A stretch of 64,000 bases of DNA from Azospirillum sp. TSH100 (GTDB lineage Bacteria > Pseudomonadota > Alphaproteobacteria > Azospirillales > Azospirillaceae), in the NCBI RefSeq assembly GCF_004923295.1, contig NZ_CP039634.1, positions 1,640,001 to 1,704,000 of the forward strand, written 5' to 3'. The notes beneath the pieces were generated by a model. That model searched no databases. It saw nothing but the letters and a program-made list of their open reading frames with translations, and was not told the DNA's origin. Position 1 is the stretch's first letter, and every line of letters begins with the position of its first letter. A program made the position numbers and the translations under genes. Of the stretch, positions 39,943 to 50,204 are shown one piece after another.

Positions 39943-40035
39943 GAACGGTCTCCTGCCGACGCGCGGACGGGTGGTCCGCACGCCGGTGGCGAGGGTTTCA
40001 GGAACCGGAAAAGGGGCGGGAAGGGGCTGGCCTCC

Positions 40036-41160
40036 TCAGTCCGCCTTGGCGATGTGGTCCTTCAGCAGCGCGTTCACTTTGCCGGCCGCCTCCATCTGCA
40101 CCATGTGGCCGGCGCCGGGGATGACGGCGACCTGGGCCGTGTTCGCCAGCGCCTGGGCATGGTCGGCGGGGATGACGCGATCCTCCTCGCCCCACACCAC
40201 CAGCGTGGGCGTCCCGGCGTCCGCGATCCATGAGGCAAGCACGCTGGCCTGCCGGCCCTCGGCGAACAGCGATGCCGACAGCGCCCGCAGCGCCTCGTCC
40301 ACCCCGTCGAGCCGCTTGTACTTCAAGAGGTCGTCAACCATCTGGCGGCTGACAAGACCGCGGTCGGCGAACAGAGTCTCCAGGACCGGCTTCAGGTCGC
40401 GGCGCGATGTCGCACCGACGAATCCCTGGATGTAGCCATGGTCGATCTGCTCGCCGAGGCCGGCCGACGCGATCAGCGACAGCGACGCCACCCGGCCCGG
40501 CGCGTCGAGCGCGGTGCGCATCGACACCGCCCCGCCCATCGAATGGCCGACGAAATGGGCGCGCTCCACCCCGACCGTATCGAGGAAGCCCAGCACTGCC
40601 TTCGACAGGCCGGACAGGCTGGGGTCGGCGATCTGCTTGTTCGACTGGCCGTGGCCGGGCAGGTCGAGCGCGTAGACGGTGGCCTTCTCCGCCAGCGCGT
40701 CGATGGTGAACAGCCAGTTGTCGAGGTCGCCGCCGAAGCCATGGACCAGCAGGACGGTGGGCCCGCCATCGCCGCGTTTGGCATAGCGGATGGTGCCGGC
40801 CGGGGTTTCGGCGGTGTGGTATTGCGGGCCGGCCTCGGCCTCGCCGTCGTCTTCGCTGGCCGGGACGGCATAGGCGTTGATGAAGGCATCGATGTCGTCG
40901 TCCGGCACGTCGGGTTCGGCCAGAACCGCGATCAGCGCCTTGACCGGATAGACGGTGCCGGGTTCGCCCAGCACCCGGCGCAGCACGCCGGTCTCGCCCG
41001 CTTCGACCACATTGGTGATCTTGTCGGTCTCGACCTCCAGCAGCTCATCGCCGATGGAGATGGTGGATCCCGGCCGCTTCAGCCAGCCGGTGACCTTGCC
41101 CTCCGACATGGACAGGCCCCATTTCGGCATGACGATGGGCTTGATGCGCTCGTTCAACAT
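40036..41160 (-). CDS. acoC: Acetoin dehydrogenase E2, lipoyl domain fused to alpha/beta hydrolase
   Basis: This is the dihydrolipoamide acetyltransferase of the acetoin-cleaving complex. It has 374 residues. The lipoyl domain (about 8-82) carries the lipoylated lysine in VETDKITNVVEA. The C-terminal part (about 115-372) is an alpha/beta-hydrolase with nucleophile elbow GHSMGG and catalytic His in GAGHMVQ, in place of the usual E2 core. This fusion is the known AcoC architecture of Pseudomonas and Ralstonia. The ATG at 41160 has AGGAGA upstream. Confidence 0.94.
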   Translation of the reverse strand: MLNERIKPIVMPKWGLSMSEGKVTGWLKRPGSTISIGDELLEVETDKITNVVEAGETGVLRRVLGEPGTVYPVKALIAVLAEPDVPDDDIDAFINAYAVPASEDDGEAEAGPQYHTAETPAGTIRYAKRGDGGPTVLLVHGFGGDLDNWLFTIDALAEKATVYALDLPGHGQSNKQIADPSLSGLSKAVLGFLDTVGVERAHFVGHSMGGAVSMRTALDAPGRVASLSLIASAGLGEQIDHGYIQGFVGATSRRDLKPVLETLFADRGLVSRQMVDDLLKYKRLDGVDEALRALSASLFAEGRQASVLASWIADAGTPTLVVWGEEDRVIPADHAQALANTAQVAVIPGAGHMVQMEAAGKVNALLKDHIAKAD

Positions 41161-41280
41161 GGAACTCGGTCTCCTGGGAATGCTTTTTTGCTTCGCGCAC
41201 ACCCCTCCCGTCACTCCCACGGAGGCGGGAATGAGGGAGCGGGGCGGTTCATGCGTGCCGTGTGGTGTGAGGCCGGTCTG

Positions 41281-42315
41281 TCAGGCCGCGATCCGCGGCG
41301 ACGCGCCCTTGGGCGACAGGGTGCGCTTCACGGCGCTGGCGATGCTGTCGGCGCTGGGGACGTAGAGATCCTCCAGCGACGGCGCGAAGGGCACCGGGGT
41401 GTGCGGCGCCGTCACCATCTGGATGCCGGCCTTCAGCGCACCGAAGGCGTTCTGCCCGACGAAGGCGGCGATGTCGGTGGCGAGGTTGCAGCGCGGGTGC
41501 GCCTCGTCTACAACCACCAGCCGGCCGGTGCGCTCGACGCTCTCGACGATGGTGTCCCAGTCGATCGGCGACAGGGTGCGCAGGTCGATCACCTCGGCCT
41601 CGGTGCCGTCCTTCGCCAGCGCCGCCGCGGCTTCCATCGCGCGATGAACGGTCAGGCCGTAGCTGACGATGGTCACGTCGTCGCCGTCGCGCAGCACGTT
41701 CGCCTCGCCGAACGGGATGGCGTAGCTCTCGGTCGGAACCTCGCATTCCAGGCCGTAAAGGTTCTTGTGCTCGCAGAAGATGACCGGATCGTTGTCGCGG
41801 ATCGACTGGATCAGCAGTCCCTTGGCGTCATAGGCGTTGCTGGGGCAGACCACCTTCAGGCCGGGAATGTGGGTGAACAGCGGGGTCAGCATCTGCGAAT
41901 GCTGGGCGGCGGCGCGGAAGCCGGCGCCGACCATGCCGCGGATCACCACCGGCGTCTCGGCCTTGCCGCCGAACATGTAGCGGAACTTGGCGGCCTGGTT
42001 GAAGATCTGGTCGAAGCAGACGCCCATGAAGTCGAGGAACATCAGCTCCGCCACCGGTCGCAGCCCGCAGGCGGCGGCCCCGATGGCGGCCCCGATATAG
42101 GCGGATTCCGACAGTGGCGTGTCCATCAGCCGGTCGCCATGCTTGGCGTACAGCCCCTTGGTGACGCCCAGCACGCCGCCCCAGGCATCGTCCTCGCCCT
42201 TCGCACCGGTGCCGCCGACGATGTCCTCGCCCATGACGATGACGGTGGGGTCGCGGCGCATCTCCAGGTCCAGGGCCTCGTTGATCGCCTGCTTCATGCT
42301 GATCTTGCGGGACAT
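41281..42315 (-). CDS. acoB: Acetoin dehydrogenase E1 beta subunit
   Basis: This is the transketolase-like beta half of the thiamine diphosphate E1 that cleaves acetoin to acetaldehyde and an acetyl unit. It has 344 residues. Features include IVMGEDIVGGTGA, FMDTPLSESAYIGAA-type residues around DTPLSE, and VDEAHPRCNLATDIA in the C-terminal domain. AGGAGGAAACAC lies directly before the ATG. It is between acoA (43 bp) and acoC. Confidence 0.95.
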   Translation of the reverse strand: MSRKISMKQAINEALDLEMRRDPTVIVMGEDIVGGTGAKGEDDAWGGVLGVTKGLYAKHGDRLMDTPLSESAYIGAAIGAAACGLRPVAELMFLDFMGVCFDQIFNQAAKFRYMFGGKAETPVVIRGMVGAGFRAAAQHSQMLTPLFTHIPGLKVVCPSNAYDAKGLLIQSIRDNDPVIFCEHKNLYGLECEVPTESYAIPFGEANVLRDGDDVTIVSYGLTVHRAMEAAAALAKDGTEAEVIDLRTLSPIDWDTIVESVERTGRLVVVDEAHPRCNLATDIAAFVGQNAFGALKAGIQMVTAPHTPVPFAPSLEDLYVPSADSIASAVKRTLSPKGASPRIAA

Positions 42316-42358
42316 GTGTTTCCTCCGCGCGTTTCGCGTCTCTTGGATTGGGGTTGGC

Positions 42359-43342
42359 TCAGTAGGCGACGTAGACGTCGCGCAGCAGGTCTTCCGGTGC
42401 CGGCAGCGGGGCGGCCTTGGCGGCGCGCGTGGCGTCCTCGATCAGCGCGTTCACCTCGCGGTCGATGGCCTGCAGCTCGTCGCGGCCGATCACCCCGGCC
42501 TCGATCACCCGTTCCGACAGGATGGTCAGGCAGTCGCGGGACGCGCGGATCGCCTCCAACTCACCTTTGGCACGGTAGGTCTGGGCGTCGCCCTCGAAGT
42601 GGCCGTAGAAGCGGACCATGTTGCATTCCAGCAGGGCCGGGCCGCCGCCGTCGCGGGCGCGGCGGATGATCTCGCCCGCCGCCTCGTACACCGCGAAGAA
42701 GTCGGTGCCGTCCACCGTGACGCCCGGCATGCCGAAGCCGGTGGCGCGGTCGACGTAGCTGTCACAGGACACCGCCCATTCCATCGCCGTGGATTCGGCA
42801 TAGCCATTGTTCTCCACCACGAAGACCACCGGCAGGTTCCAAACCGCGGCGAGATTCAGGCTTTCCAGGAAGGTGCCCTGGTTGGACGCGCCGTCGCCGA
42901 CGAAGGTGATGCCGACGCCGCGGTCGCCGCGCACCTTGGCCGCCAGCGCCGCGCCGCAGATCAGCGGCGCCCCGGCCCCGAGGATGCCGTTGGCGCCCAT
43001 CATCCCCTTGGACAGGTCGGCGATGTGCATCGACCCGCCCTTGCCCCGGCAGGCGCCGGTGCTGCGGCCATAGATCTCCGCCATCATCGCGTGGACATCG
43101 ACGCCCTTGGCGATGCAGTGGCCGTGGCCGCGGTGGGTGGAGGCGATGCGGTCGTTGTCGTTCAGGTGCATCATGATGCCGGTGGCGCAGGCCTCCTCGC
43201 CGGCATAGAGGTGGACGAAGCCGGGGATGTCGCCCTTGGCGAAATCGACGTGCAGCCGCTCCTCGAACTCGCGGATCGTCCGCATGGTGCGGTAGGCCTT
43301 CAGCAGCTCGTCCTTGCCGAGGGGAAAGGGATTCTGGGCCAT
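42359..43342 (-). CDS. acoA: Acetoin dehydrogenase E1 alpha subunit
   Basis: This is the ThDP-binding half of E1. It has 327 residues. The ThDP motif GDG-x-NN is GDGASNQGTFLESLN..VENN. HRGHGHCIAKGVD and STGACRGKGGSMH line the active site as in E1 alpha proteins. It follows acoX by 32 bp in the acetoin operon. Confidence 0.95.
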   Translation of the reverse strand: MAQNPFPLGKDELLKAYRTMRTIREFEERLHVDFAKGDIPGFVHLYAGEEACATGIMMHLNDNDRIASTHRGHGHCIAKGVDVHAMMAEIYGRSTGACRGKGGSMHIADLSKGMMGANGILGAGAPLICGAALAAKVRGDRGVGITFVGDGASNQGTFLESLNLAAVWNLPVVFVVENNGYAESTAMEWAVSCDSYVDRATGFGMPGVTVDGTDFFAVYEAAGEIIRRARDGGGPALLECNMVRFYGHFEGDAQTYRAKGELEAIRASRDCLTILSERVIEAGVIGRDELQAIDREVNALIEDATRAAKAAPLPAPEDLLRDVYVAY

Positions 43343-43374
43343 GAGGTGTTTTCTCCCTGATTGATGTTTGGTGG

Positions 43375-44442
43375 TTAGAAGGCGGCGGCGACGGGCACCG
43401 GGGTGCCGGTCAGCAGCCTGTTCTGGCCGGCGTGCCGCATGACTGCGGCGACGTTGACCGTGCGGAAGGCGTCGTCCCTCAGCGTCAGGGACAGACGGTC
43501 GCGTTCGCTGAAGGACAGTTCGCGCTCGCCATCCAGCGCGATGGAGCCGGCGGTGACCTCCGGCACGAAGGCCACGTCGGCCGGCATGCGGCGCCAGTCG
43601 GTGATGCCGACCTGGGCCATCATTCCAGGCGCGATGGGGGCGTGGAGGGTGGTGGTGCCCTTGCGGCAATCCCCGTCCGGCGACAGCCGCACCATCAGGC
43701 CGCCGCTCTCGTCGCGGCCGACGGGTTCCAGCAGTCCGGCGATGGCCGACATGCCGATCACCTCGGGGTCGGCGAAGGTGACGTAGAGTTCGCGGAAATT
43801 CTCGGTCCGCCACAGGGCGCGGGCGCCGATGTAGCGCTCCGTCACCAGGGCGACATCGACCAGCGCCATCTCGGTGACGGCGCCGCCGTTCGCCCCGTTG
43901 ATGAGGGAGACGTCGATGCGCTTGTTGGCGGAAAACGCGATGTGTGGCGGCACCCGGCCGGTGACCGCCAGCCCGGTGGCGAGCCCGGTGATCGTCGGCT
44001 CCCGATGTTCGGGGAAGGCGTTGTTGGTGCCGGTGGAGATGCCGGCGATGGGAACCGTCCCGCAGTCCGCCGCCACCGCCCGGTGGGTGCCGTCGCCACC
44101 CAGCACCACCAGCGCCGACACGCCGGCCCGCCGCATCTCGGCGGTGGCGCGGTGGGTGTCGGCGACGGTGCCGGTGATCGGCATGGCGACGGGATGGAGG
44201 GCCGGGTAGATGCCCTCGCCTTGCGACCTCGCCCGCATCATGCCACGCTCGACATGGGCGCGGATGCCGCCATTCTCCGGCATCATCAGAACGTCGCGGA
44301 CGCCGCAGGCATGCAGGGCCGCCAGCACCCGCAGCAGGATGTTCGCCCGGTCGGCGATCTGCAGGCTGGTGGCGTTGGCGACGACCCGGCGGATGTCGCG
44401 GGCGGAAACCGGATTGGCGACAATGCCGACGACCGGAGCCAA
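43375..44442 (-). CDS. acoX: AcoX, ATP-NAD kinase-like protein of acetoin catabolism
   Basis: This is the first gene of the acetoin operon, 355 residues. The N-terminus GIVANPVSARDIRRVVANA and the NAD-kinase-like GGDGTHRAV (about residue 118) and STGTNNAFP motifs identify the AcoX family, whose exact function is unsettled. The start codon is TTG at 44442: GGGGAGG sits seven bases upstream and no ATG is suitably placed. The rare start may lower its translation relative to acoAB. Confidence 0.92.
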   Translation of the reverse strand: MAPVVGIVANPVSARDIRRVVANATSLQIADRANILLRVLAALHACGVRDVLMMPENGGIRAHVERGMMRARSQGEGIYPALHPVAMPITGTVADTHRATAEMRRAGVSALVVLGGDGTHRAVAADCGTVPIAGISTGTNNAFPEHREPTITGLATGLAVTGRVPPHIAFSANKRIDVSLINGANGGAVTEMALVDVALVTERYIGARALWRTENFRELYVTFADPEVIGMSAIAGLLEPVGRDESGGLMVRLSPDGDCRKGTTTLHAPIAPGMMAQVGITDWRRMPADVAFVPEVTAGSIALDGERELSFSERDRLSLTLRDDAFRTVNVAAVMRHAGQNRLLTGTPVPVAAAF

Positions 44443-44502
44443 GATGACACCTCCCCCTCAGTGCGGCGCGCCGCTGATCGACGCGCGGTTCGAGGGGGTA
44501 AG

Positions 44503-44518
44503 AGCAACCGCCGTGCCA
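44503..44518 (-). promoter_or_regulatory. Sigma54 (-24/-12) promoter of the acetoin operon
   Basis: The minus strand reads TGGCACGGCGGTTGCT, close to the RpoN consensus, with GG and GC 10 nt apart. It lies about 60 nt upstream of the acoX TTG. Confidence 0.88.
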
Positions 44519-44583
44519 GATGGTCAGTTCAGCGGATTTTCTTGATTTTCAACGGTTCAAGGCGATGCGGTGGGGTGGGGCGT

Positions 44584-44626
44584 TGCAACAGGTGTTGCAG
44601 GGACTGTTGCGCCGCCGGTGCAACAG
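44584..44626 (-). promoter_or_regulatory. Array of TGTTGCA motifs, probable AcoR-type enhancer
   Basis: TGCAACA-GG-TGTTGCA (44584-44599) and CTGTTGC-N9-GCAACAG (44604-44626) are two inverted repeats built from the same 7-mer, 65-110 bp upstream of the -24 element. The spacing is typical for a sigma54 activator. The activator gene is not in the window. Confidence 0.65.
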
Positions 44627-44732
44627 GTGTGGCGGTGCGCTCCTGCATCTGCGGCCAACCTGTGGCACCCCGGCATTCCACCCTTGCGCATCGCCTGTCT
44701 TGCCAAGCACTTGCCCGCCGCCTTAGCCTCGC

Positions 44733-44745
44733 TTGGTCATACCAA
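44733..44745 (+). promoter_or_regulatory. FadR/LldR-type GntR operator before the lactate dehydrogenase-like gene
   Basis: TTGGTCATACCAA is a perfect palindrome (odd centre) fitting TNGTNNNACNA, the pattern of FadR-subfamily GntR regulators such as LldR, GlcC and PdhR. It ends 29 bp before the ATG. Confidence 0.6.
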
Positions 44746-44774
44746 TGAACCACCGACCGGGGAGGACAACACCC

Positions 44775-46178
44775 ATGACCGTCATCGCCACCACCCAGCC
44801 GCGCGCGGCCCTGACCGAGGAGGCTCGGGCCGAGCTGACGGCTCTGCTGGGCGACCGGTTCACCACCTCCCTGCCGGTGCGCGAGCATCACGGCAAGGAC
44901 GAGTCCTATCACACCCCCTGTCCGCCGGATGGCGTTGCCTTCGCCAACTCGACCGAAGAGGTCAGCGCGATCGTGAAGATCTGCGCCAAGCACAAGCTGC
45001 CGATCATCCCCTTCGGCACCGGCACCTCGCTGGAGGGCGGCATCGCGGCGCTGGCCGGCGGCATCACCATCGACCTGTCGGGCATGCAGCAGATCCTGCG
45101 CGTCAGCGCGGAGGATCTGGACGTCACCGTCCAGGCCGGCGTGACCCGCAAGCAGCTGAACGAGCATCTGCGCGACACTGGCCTGTTCTTCCCCATCGAT
45201 CCCGGTGCCAACGCCTCGCTGGGCGGCATGTCGGCGACACGGGCCAGCGGCACCAATGCCGTGCGCTACGGCACAATGCGCGAGAATGTGCTGGGCCTGA
45301 CCGTGGTGCTGGCCGACGGCCGCGTCATCAAGACCGGCGGCCGGGCGCGCAAGTCGGCGGCCGGCTATGACCTGACCCGCCTGTTCGTCGGCTCCGAGGG
45401 TACGCTCGGCATCATCACCGAGGTGACGCTGAAGCTCTACGGCATCCCGGAAGCGATCTCGTCGGCCGTCTGCGCCTTCCCGACCATCAAGGGCGCGGTC
45501 GACACGGTGATCCAGACCATCCAGGTCGGCGTCCCCGTCGCCCGCATCGAACTGCTGGACGAGGTGCAGATCGACGCCGTCAACAAATACTCCAAGCTCG
45601 ACTACGCCGTCGCCCCGACCCTGTTCTTCGAGTTCCACGGCACCGAGGCCGGTGTGAAGGAGCAGGCGGAGATGGTGGCCGCCATCGCCGCCGAGCATGG
45701 CGGGATGGAGTTCGCCTGGGCCACCCGGCCGGAGGACCGGACGAAGCTGTGGCAGGCCCGGCACGACGCCTATTACGCGGCGCTGGCTCTGCGTCCGGGC
45801 TCGAAGGGCTGGCCGACCGACGTCTGCGTGCCGATCTCGCGGCTTGCCGACTGCATCCTGGAAACCAAGCAGGATCTGGCCGAGTCCAACATGCTGGCGC
45901 CGATGGTCGGCCATGTCGGCGACGGCAACTTCCACCTCGTCTATGTGCTCGACCCCGAGAATCCGGCCGAACTGGCGGAGGCGCAGCGCCTTGCCGACAA
46001 GATGGTGGGCCGTGCGCTGGCGATGGGCGGCACCTGCACCGGCGAGCACGGCATCGGCTATGGCAAGATGGCGTTCCTGGAGCAGGAAACCGGGGAAGCA
46101 TTCGCCGTCATGGGCGACCTGAAGCGGGCTTTCGATCCGGATAACCTTCTTAATCCGGGCAAGGTCGTCAGGGTCTAA
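44775..46178 (+). CDS. FAD-linked D-2-hydroxyacid oxidase (D-lactate dehydrogenase / GlcD family)
   Basis: The protein has 467 residues. A PCMH-type FAD domain (about 40-220; IIPFGTGTSLEGG, PGANASLGGMSATRASGTNAVRYG) is followed by an FAD-oxidase C-terminal domain ending in GGTCTGEHGIGYGK. The length and motifs fit cytochrome-linked D-lactate dehydrogenase more closely than GlcD, since no glcE or glcF follows. The start at 44775 is preceded by GGGGAGGAC. It would feed D-lactate (or glycolate) electrons to the respiratory chain. It is divergent from the acetoin operon. Confidence 0.88.
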   Translation: MTVIATTQPRAALTEEARAELTALLGDRFTTSLPVREHHGKDESYHTPCPPDGVAFANSTEEVSAIVKICAKHKLPIIPFGTGTSLEGGIAALAGGITIDLSGMQQILRVSAEDLDVTVQAGVTRKQLNEHLRDTGLFFPIDPGANASLGGMSATRASGTNAVRYGTMRENVLGLTVVLADGRVIKTGGRARKSAAGYDLTRLFVGSEGTLGIITEVTLKLYGIPEAISSAVCAFPTIKGAVDTVIQTIQVGVPVARIELLDEVQIDAVNKYSKLDYAVAPTLFFEFHGTEAGVKEQAEMVAAIAAEHGGMEFAWATRPEDRTKLWQARHDAYYAALALRPGSKGWPTDVCVPISRLADCILETKQDLAESNMLAPMVGHVGDGNFHLVYVLDPENPAELAEAQRLADKMVGRALAMGGTCTGEHGIGYGKMAFLEQETGEAFAVMGDLKRAFDPDNLLNPGKVVRV

Positions 46179-46214
46179 TCACAAGCGAATCTTTGTGCGC
46201 TTACAATGTTCGGG

Positions 46215-46232
46215 CTAATCCTTAAGGATTAG
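46215..46232. repeat. 18-bp perfect palindrome
   Basis: CTAATCCTTAAGGATTAG, followed by TCTTT, lies 37 bp after the D-lactate dehydrogenase stop. It has no loop, so it could be a protein-binding site or, with the T-rich tail, a weak terminator. Confidence 0.6.
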
Positions 46233-46333
46233 TCTTTGCTTGTTCGACGTTGATTATCGCTCCTACCATTGGGGATGCCGACAGTCGGCGCGGTGCAGCG
46301 ATCCCGCTGCGCCGCCCAATGTGGAGTCCGGTC

Positions 46334-46606
46334 ATGAAATCTGCCGCTCTCGCTCTTTCCTTTGGTCTCCTGTCGCTCGGCCTGCTGTCCGCCGGTGCGC
46401 CCGCCATGGCCGACGACAACGCCAAATGGGTGGCCCAGTGCATGAAGGACAATGCCGACGCCAAGGTCCCGGAATCGGTCGTGAACAAGTATTGCGTCTG
46501 CATGAACGACAAGATGGACAACAACGAGACGCGCACCATCACCCAGTGGGAAAAGGCCAATCCCGAAGCCCGCAAGGCCTGCGAGAAGGTCGCCGGCTGG
46601 GAGTGA
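46334..46606 (+). CDS. Small secreted protein with four cysteines
   Basis: The protein has 90 residues. A clear Sec signal peptide (residues 1-26, cleavage after AMA) is followed by a 64-residue mature domain with Cys in WVAQCMKD, KYCVCMND and RKACEK. Spacing suggests two disulfides or a small metal site in the periplasm. No family is recognised. GGAG lies before the ATG at 46334, which is chosen over earlier in-frame starts because it begins the signal peptide. A terminator follows. Confidence 0.75.
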   Translation: MKSAALALSFGLLSLGLLSAGAPAMADDNAKWVAQCMKDNADAKVPESVVNKYCVCMNDKMDNNETRTITQWEKANPEARKACEKVAGWE

Positions 46607-46642
46607 TCGGCGGTTTCTTCCGTCGCCAGATCGGATAGGAAG

Positions 46643-46672
46643 GCCCGGTTCCCTCCGGAGCCGGGCTTTTTC
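46643..46672 (+). terminator. Rho-independent terminator after the small secreted protein
   Basis: GCCCGGTTCC pairs with GGAGCCGGGC (one G-T pair), loop CTCC, then TTTTT. Confidence 0.85.
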
Positions 46673-46689
46673 CTTTCACCGTCAGCGCA

Positions 46690-47169
46690 TCACCGGAACT
46701 TCGGCCGCCGTCCCGCCTTCAGCGCCTGCACTGCCTGATCCAGCGTCTGGAGGAACTGCGACTTGTCGCGCTGGCTCATCGGTGCGTTGCCGCCACTGAC
46801 CACGCCCATGTCGCGCAGATCCTGCATCAGCGCGCGGGTCGCCAGCGCCGAACCGACGCTGTCCGGGGTGAAGGGCCGCCCGGTCGGGCCTATCACCACC
46901 GCGTTCCGCTTCACGCAGCGGTCGGCCAGCGGGATGTCCGCCGTCACCACAACGTCGGTCGGGCCGGCATGTTCGGCGATCCAGTTGTCGGCGGCGTCGA
47001 AACCGTCGCTGACCACCACCAGTTCCGCCAGACACTCCGTTGGCAGGCGCAGCGGCGCATTGGCGACCAGCCAGACCTTGCAGCCGGTGCGGCCGGCGAC
47101 CTTGTAGACCTCGGCCTTGACCGGACAGGCGTCGGCATCGACGTAGATTTCGACCTTGGGGCTGACCAA
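46690..47169 (-). CDS. DUF188/YaiI family protein
   Basis: The protein has 159 residues. It matches the YaiI/YqxD family along its length: IYVDADACPVKAEV at the N-terminus, VTADIPLADRC, and NAVVIGPTGRPFTPDSVG. The conserved Asp residues suggest a PIN-like nuclease fold, but function is unproven. It starts with TTG at 47169; GGGAGGAAAAGGA precedes it and no other start fits. Confidence 0.88.
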   Translation of the reverse strand: MVSPKVEIYVDADACPVKAEVYKVAGRTGCKVWLVANAPLRLPTECLAELVVVSDGFDAADNWIAEHAGPTDVVVTADIPLADRCVKRNAVVIGPTGRPFTPDSVGSALATRALMQDLRDMGVVSGGNAPMSQRDKSQFLQTLDQAVQALKAGRRPKFR

Positions 47170-47331
47170 TCCTTTTCCTCCCGATTCGGCCCGATCCCGG
47201 CCGGGCGGCTCAACAAGGTTTCATGAAAGCCCCTTATGCGCTAAAACCGGACCCTAGCGACAGGGTGCCGTAGAACCGCAAGGACTGGGCGGCGCCAATT
47301 CTCACATCTTTTCGGAAGGTCGGAGCGGCGC

Positions 47332-49008
<1,677 letters not shown>

Positions 49009-49038
49009 GCCCGGCTGCCGATCCTGTAGGCTGAACGG

Positions 49039-49077
49039 AAAAGGCCGCCCCCTCCGGCTGGAGGGGGCGGCCTTTTT
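49039..49077 (+). terminator. Rho-independent terminator of ettA
   Basis: A 17-bp perfect stem (49039-49055 with 49060-49076), a 4-nt loop and flanking A and T runs. It may also end the convergent YsnF transcript. Confidence 0.92.
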
Positions 49078-49101
49078 CATGCCTGCGAACGGTTGGGCCG
49101 G

Positions 49102-50199
49102 TCAGCGGGTGACGTCGTCCGTCCGGTCTGTGCGGCGGTCGCGCAGCTTTTCATCCCGCGTGTCCTCGATCTCGACCTCGGTGCGGCGGACGGTGTCGCG
49201 GACGCTCTGGGCGCGTTCCTCGACATCCTTGCGGACCACGACCGTCTCGCGGACATGGGCGGTCTTGCTGACCACCGCCTCCTCGTCGGTCTCCGTCACC
49301 TCGATGGTGCGCTCGCGGAAGGCGTCGGCGGGAACCTCGGCGCTTCCCTCTGCCAAGCCGCCGGGGCGGCGTTCGACGGTGACGGTCTCGTCGCGCAGGC
49401 GCACCTGCTCCTCGACCGGGGTCTCGACGACATAGCTGCGGACGCGGACCCCGCCGCGCTCGACGCTGCGCTTGCCGACGGTGACCTTCTCCTCGACGAT
49501 CGGGATCTGCTCTTCCCGTCCCACTTTGCCGGTGCCGGTGCGGGTGCTGTCGGTGTTCACGTCGCGCATGGCGGCGGCGGCACCGGTCAGGCCGGTTCCG
49601 GCGGTGGTGCCGCTCGTGGTATCGATGGCGGTATGGCCCGGCGAGTAGCGCAGCCGCTCTTCCTCGGCCGACTGCTCGTCATAGTAATCGGCGGTCTCGT
49701 CGTAGCCGGTCCAGCCGGCTGTGCGATAGGCGCTGCCGCGTTCCTCGACATCGACCACATTGCCGCGCTCCAGCACCTCCATGGCGCGGTCGACATCCTC
49801 TTCGTCCAGTTGGACCTTCAGCAGCGAGCCACCGCGGCGCACCCCCTCGGCATAGACCTCCGCATCCCGGTTCGGAATGCCCCAGCCGGCCAGCCGGGTC
49901 AGCATGCCGCCGGTGCCGGTCGTGGTGGTGCCCAGCCCGGACTCCAGCGCGTTTCCGGTGCCCGGCACCGTGTTGGGCGAGGCGACATAGCCGGTGGCGG
50001 CGGAAGCAGCCCCCGTATAGGTGCCGCTGCCGCTCCAGCCGCCGCTGGACAGGTCGCCCCTGGACAGGTCGCCCCTGGACAGGTCGCTGTGCGACAGGAT
50101 CTCGATGGCGCCGGACTCGAAGCCGGCCGCCTGCAACTCGCGGGAGGCGGTTTCGGCTTCGGATCGGTGGTCGTAGAGGGCGACGATGGTCTTGGTCAT
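49102..50199 (-). CDS. YsnF/AvaK-type stress protein with DUF2382
   Basis: The protein has 365 residues. An N-terminal general-stress domain (MTKTIVALYDHRSEAETASRELQAAGF, about 1-140 with a Gly/Ser/Thr-rich insert) is followed by a C-terminal DUF2382 domain (about 225-345; IPIVEEKVTVGKRSVERGGVRVRSYV). A 15-bp in-frame repeat encodes RGDLS copies at residues about 38-52. It is strongly charged. It follows the shorter DUF2382 gene by 5 bp. Induction by osmotic or oxidative stress is inferred from the family and the EcfG-like promoter upstream of the operon. Confidence 0.85.
   Translation of the reverse strand: MTKTIVALYDHRSEAETASRELQAAGFESGAIEILSHSDLSRGDLSRGDLSSGGWSGSGTYTGAASAATGYVASPNTVPGTGNALESGLGTTTTGTGGMLTRLAGWGIPNRDAEVYAEGVRRGGSLLKVQLDEEDVDRAMEVLERGNVVDVEERGSAYRTAGWTGYDETADYYDEQSAEEERLRYSPGHTAIDTTSGTTAGTGLTGAAAAMRDVNTDSTRTGTGKVGREEQIPIVEEKVTVGKRSVERGGVRVRSYVVETPVEEQVRLRDETVTVERRPGGLAEGSAEVPADAFRERTIEVTETDEEAVVSKTAHVRETVVVRKDVEERAQSVRDTVRRTEVEIEDTRDEKLRDRRTDRTDDVTR
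50045..50089. repeat. Three in-frame 15-bp tandem repeats
   Basis: CTGGACAGGTCGCCC occurs twice and a third copy differs in the last two bases. They encode DLSRG/DLSSG units in the YsnF-type protein. Confidence 0.85.
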
Positions 50200-50204
50200 C
50201 GGCT

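Noticed and set aside
44582..44589. GTTGCAAC self-complementary octamer as a separate operator
   Set aside because: It overlaps the TGCAACA half-site of the enhancer array and is better explained as part of it.
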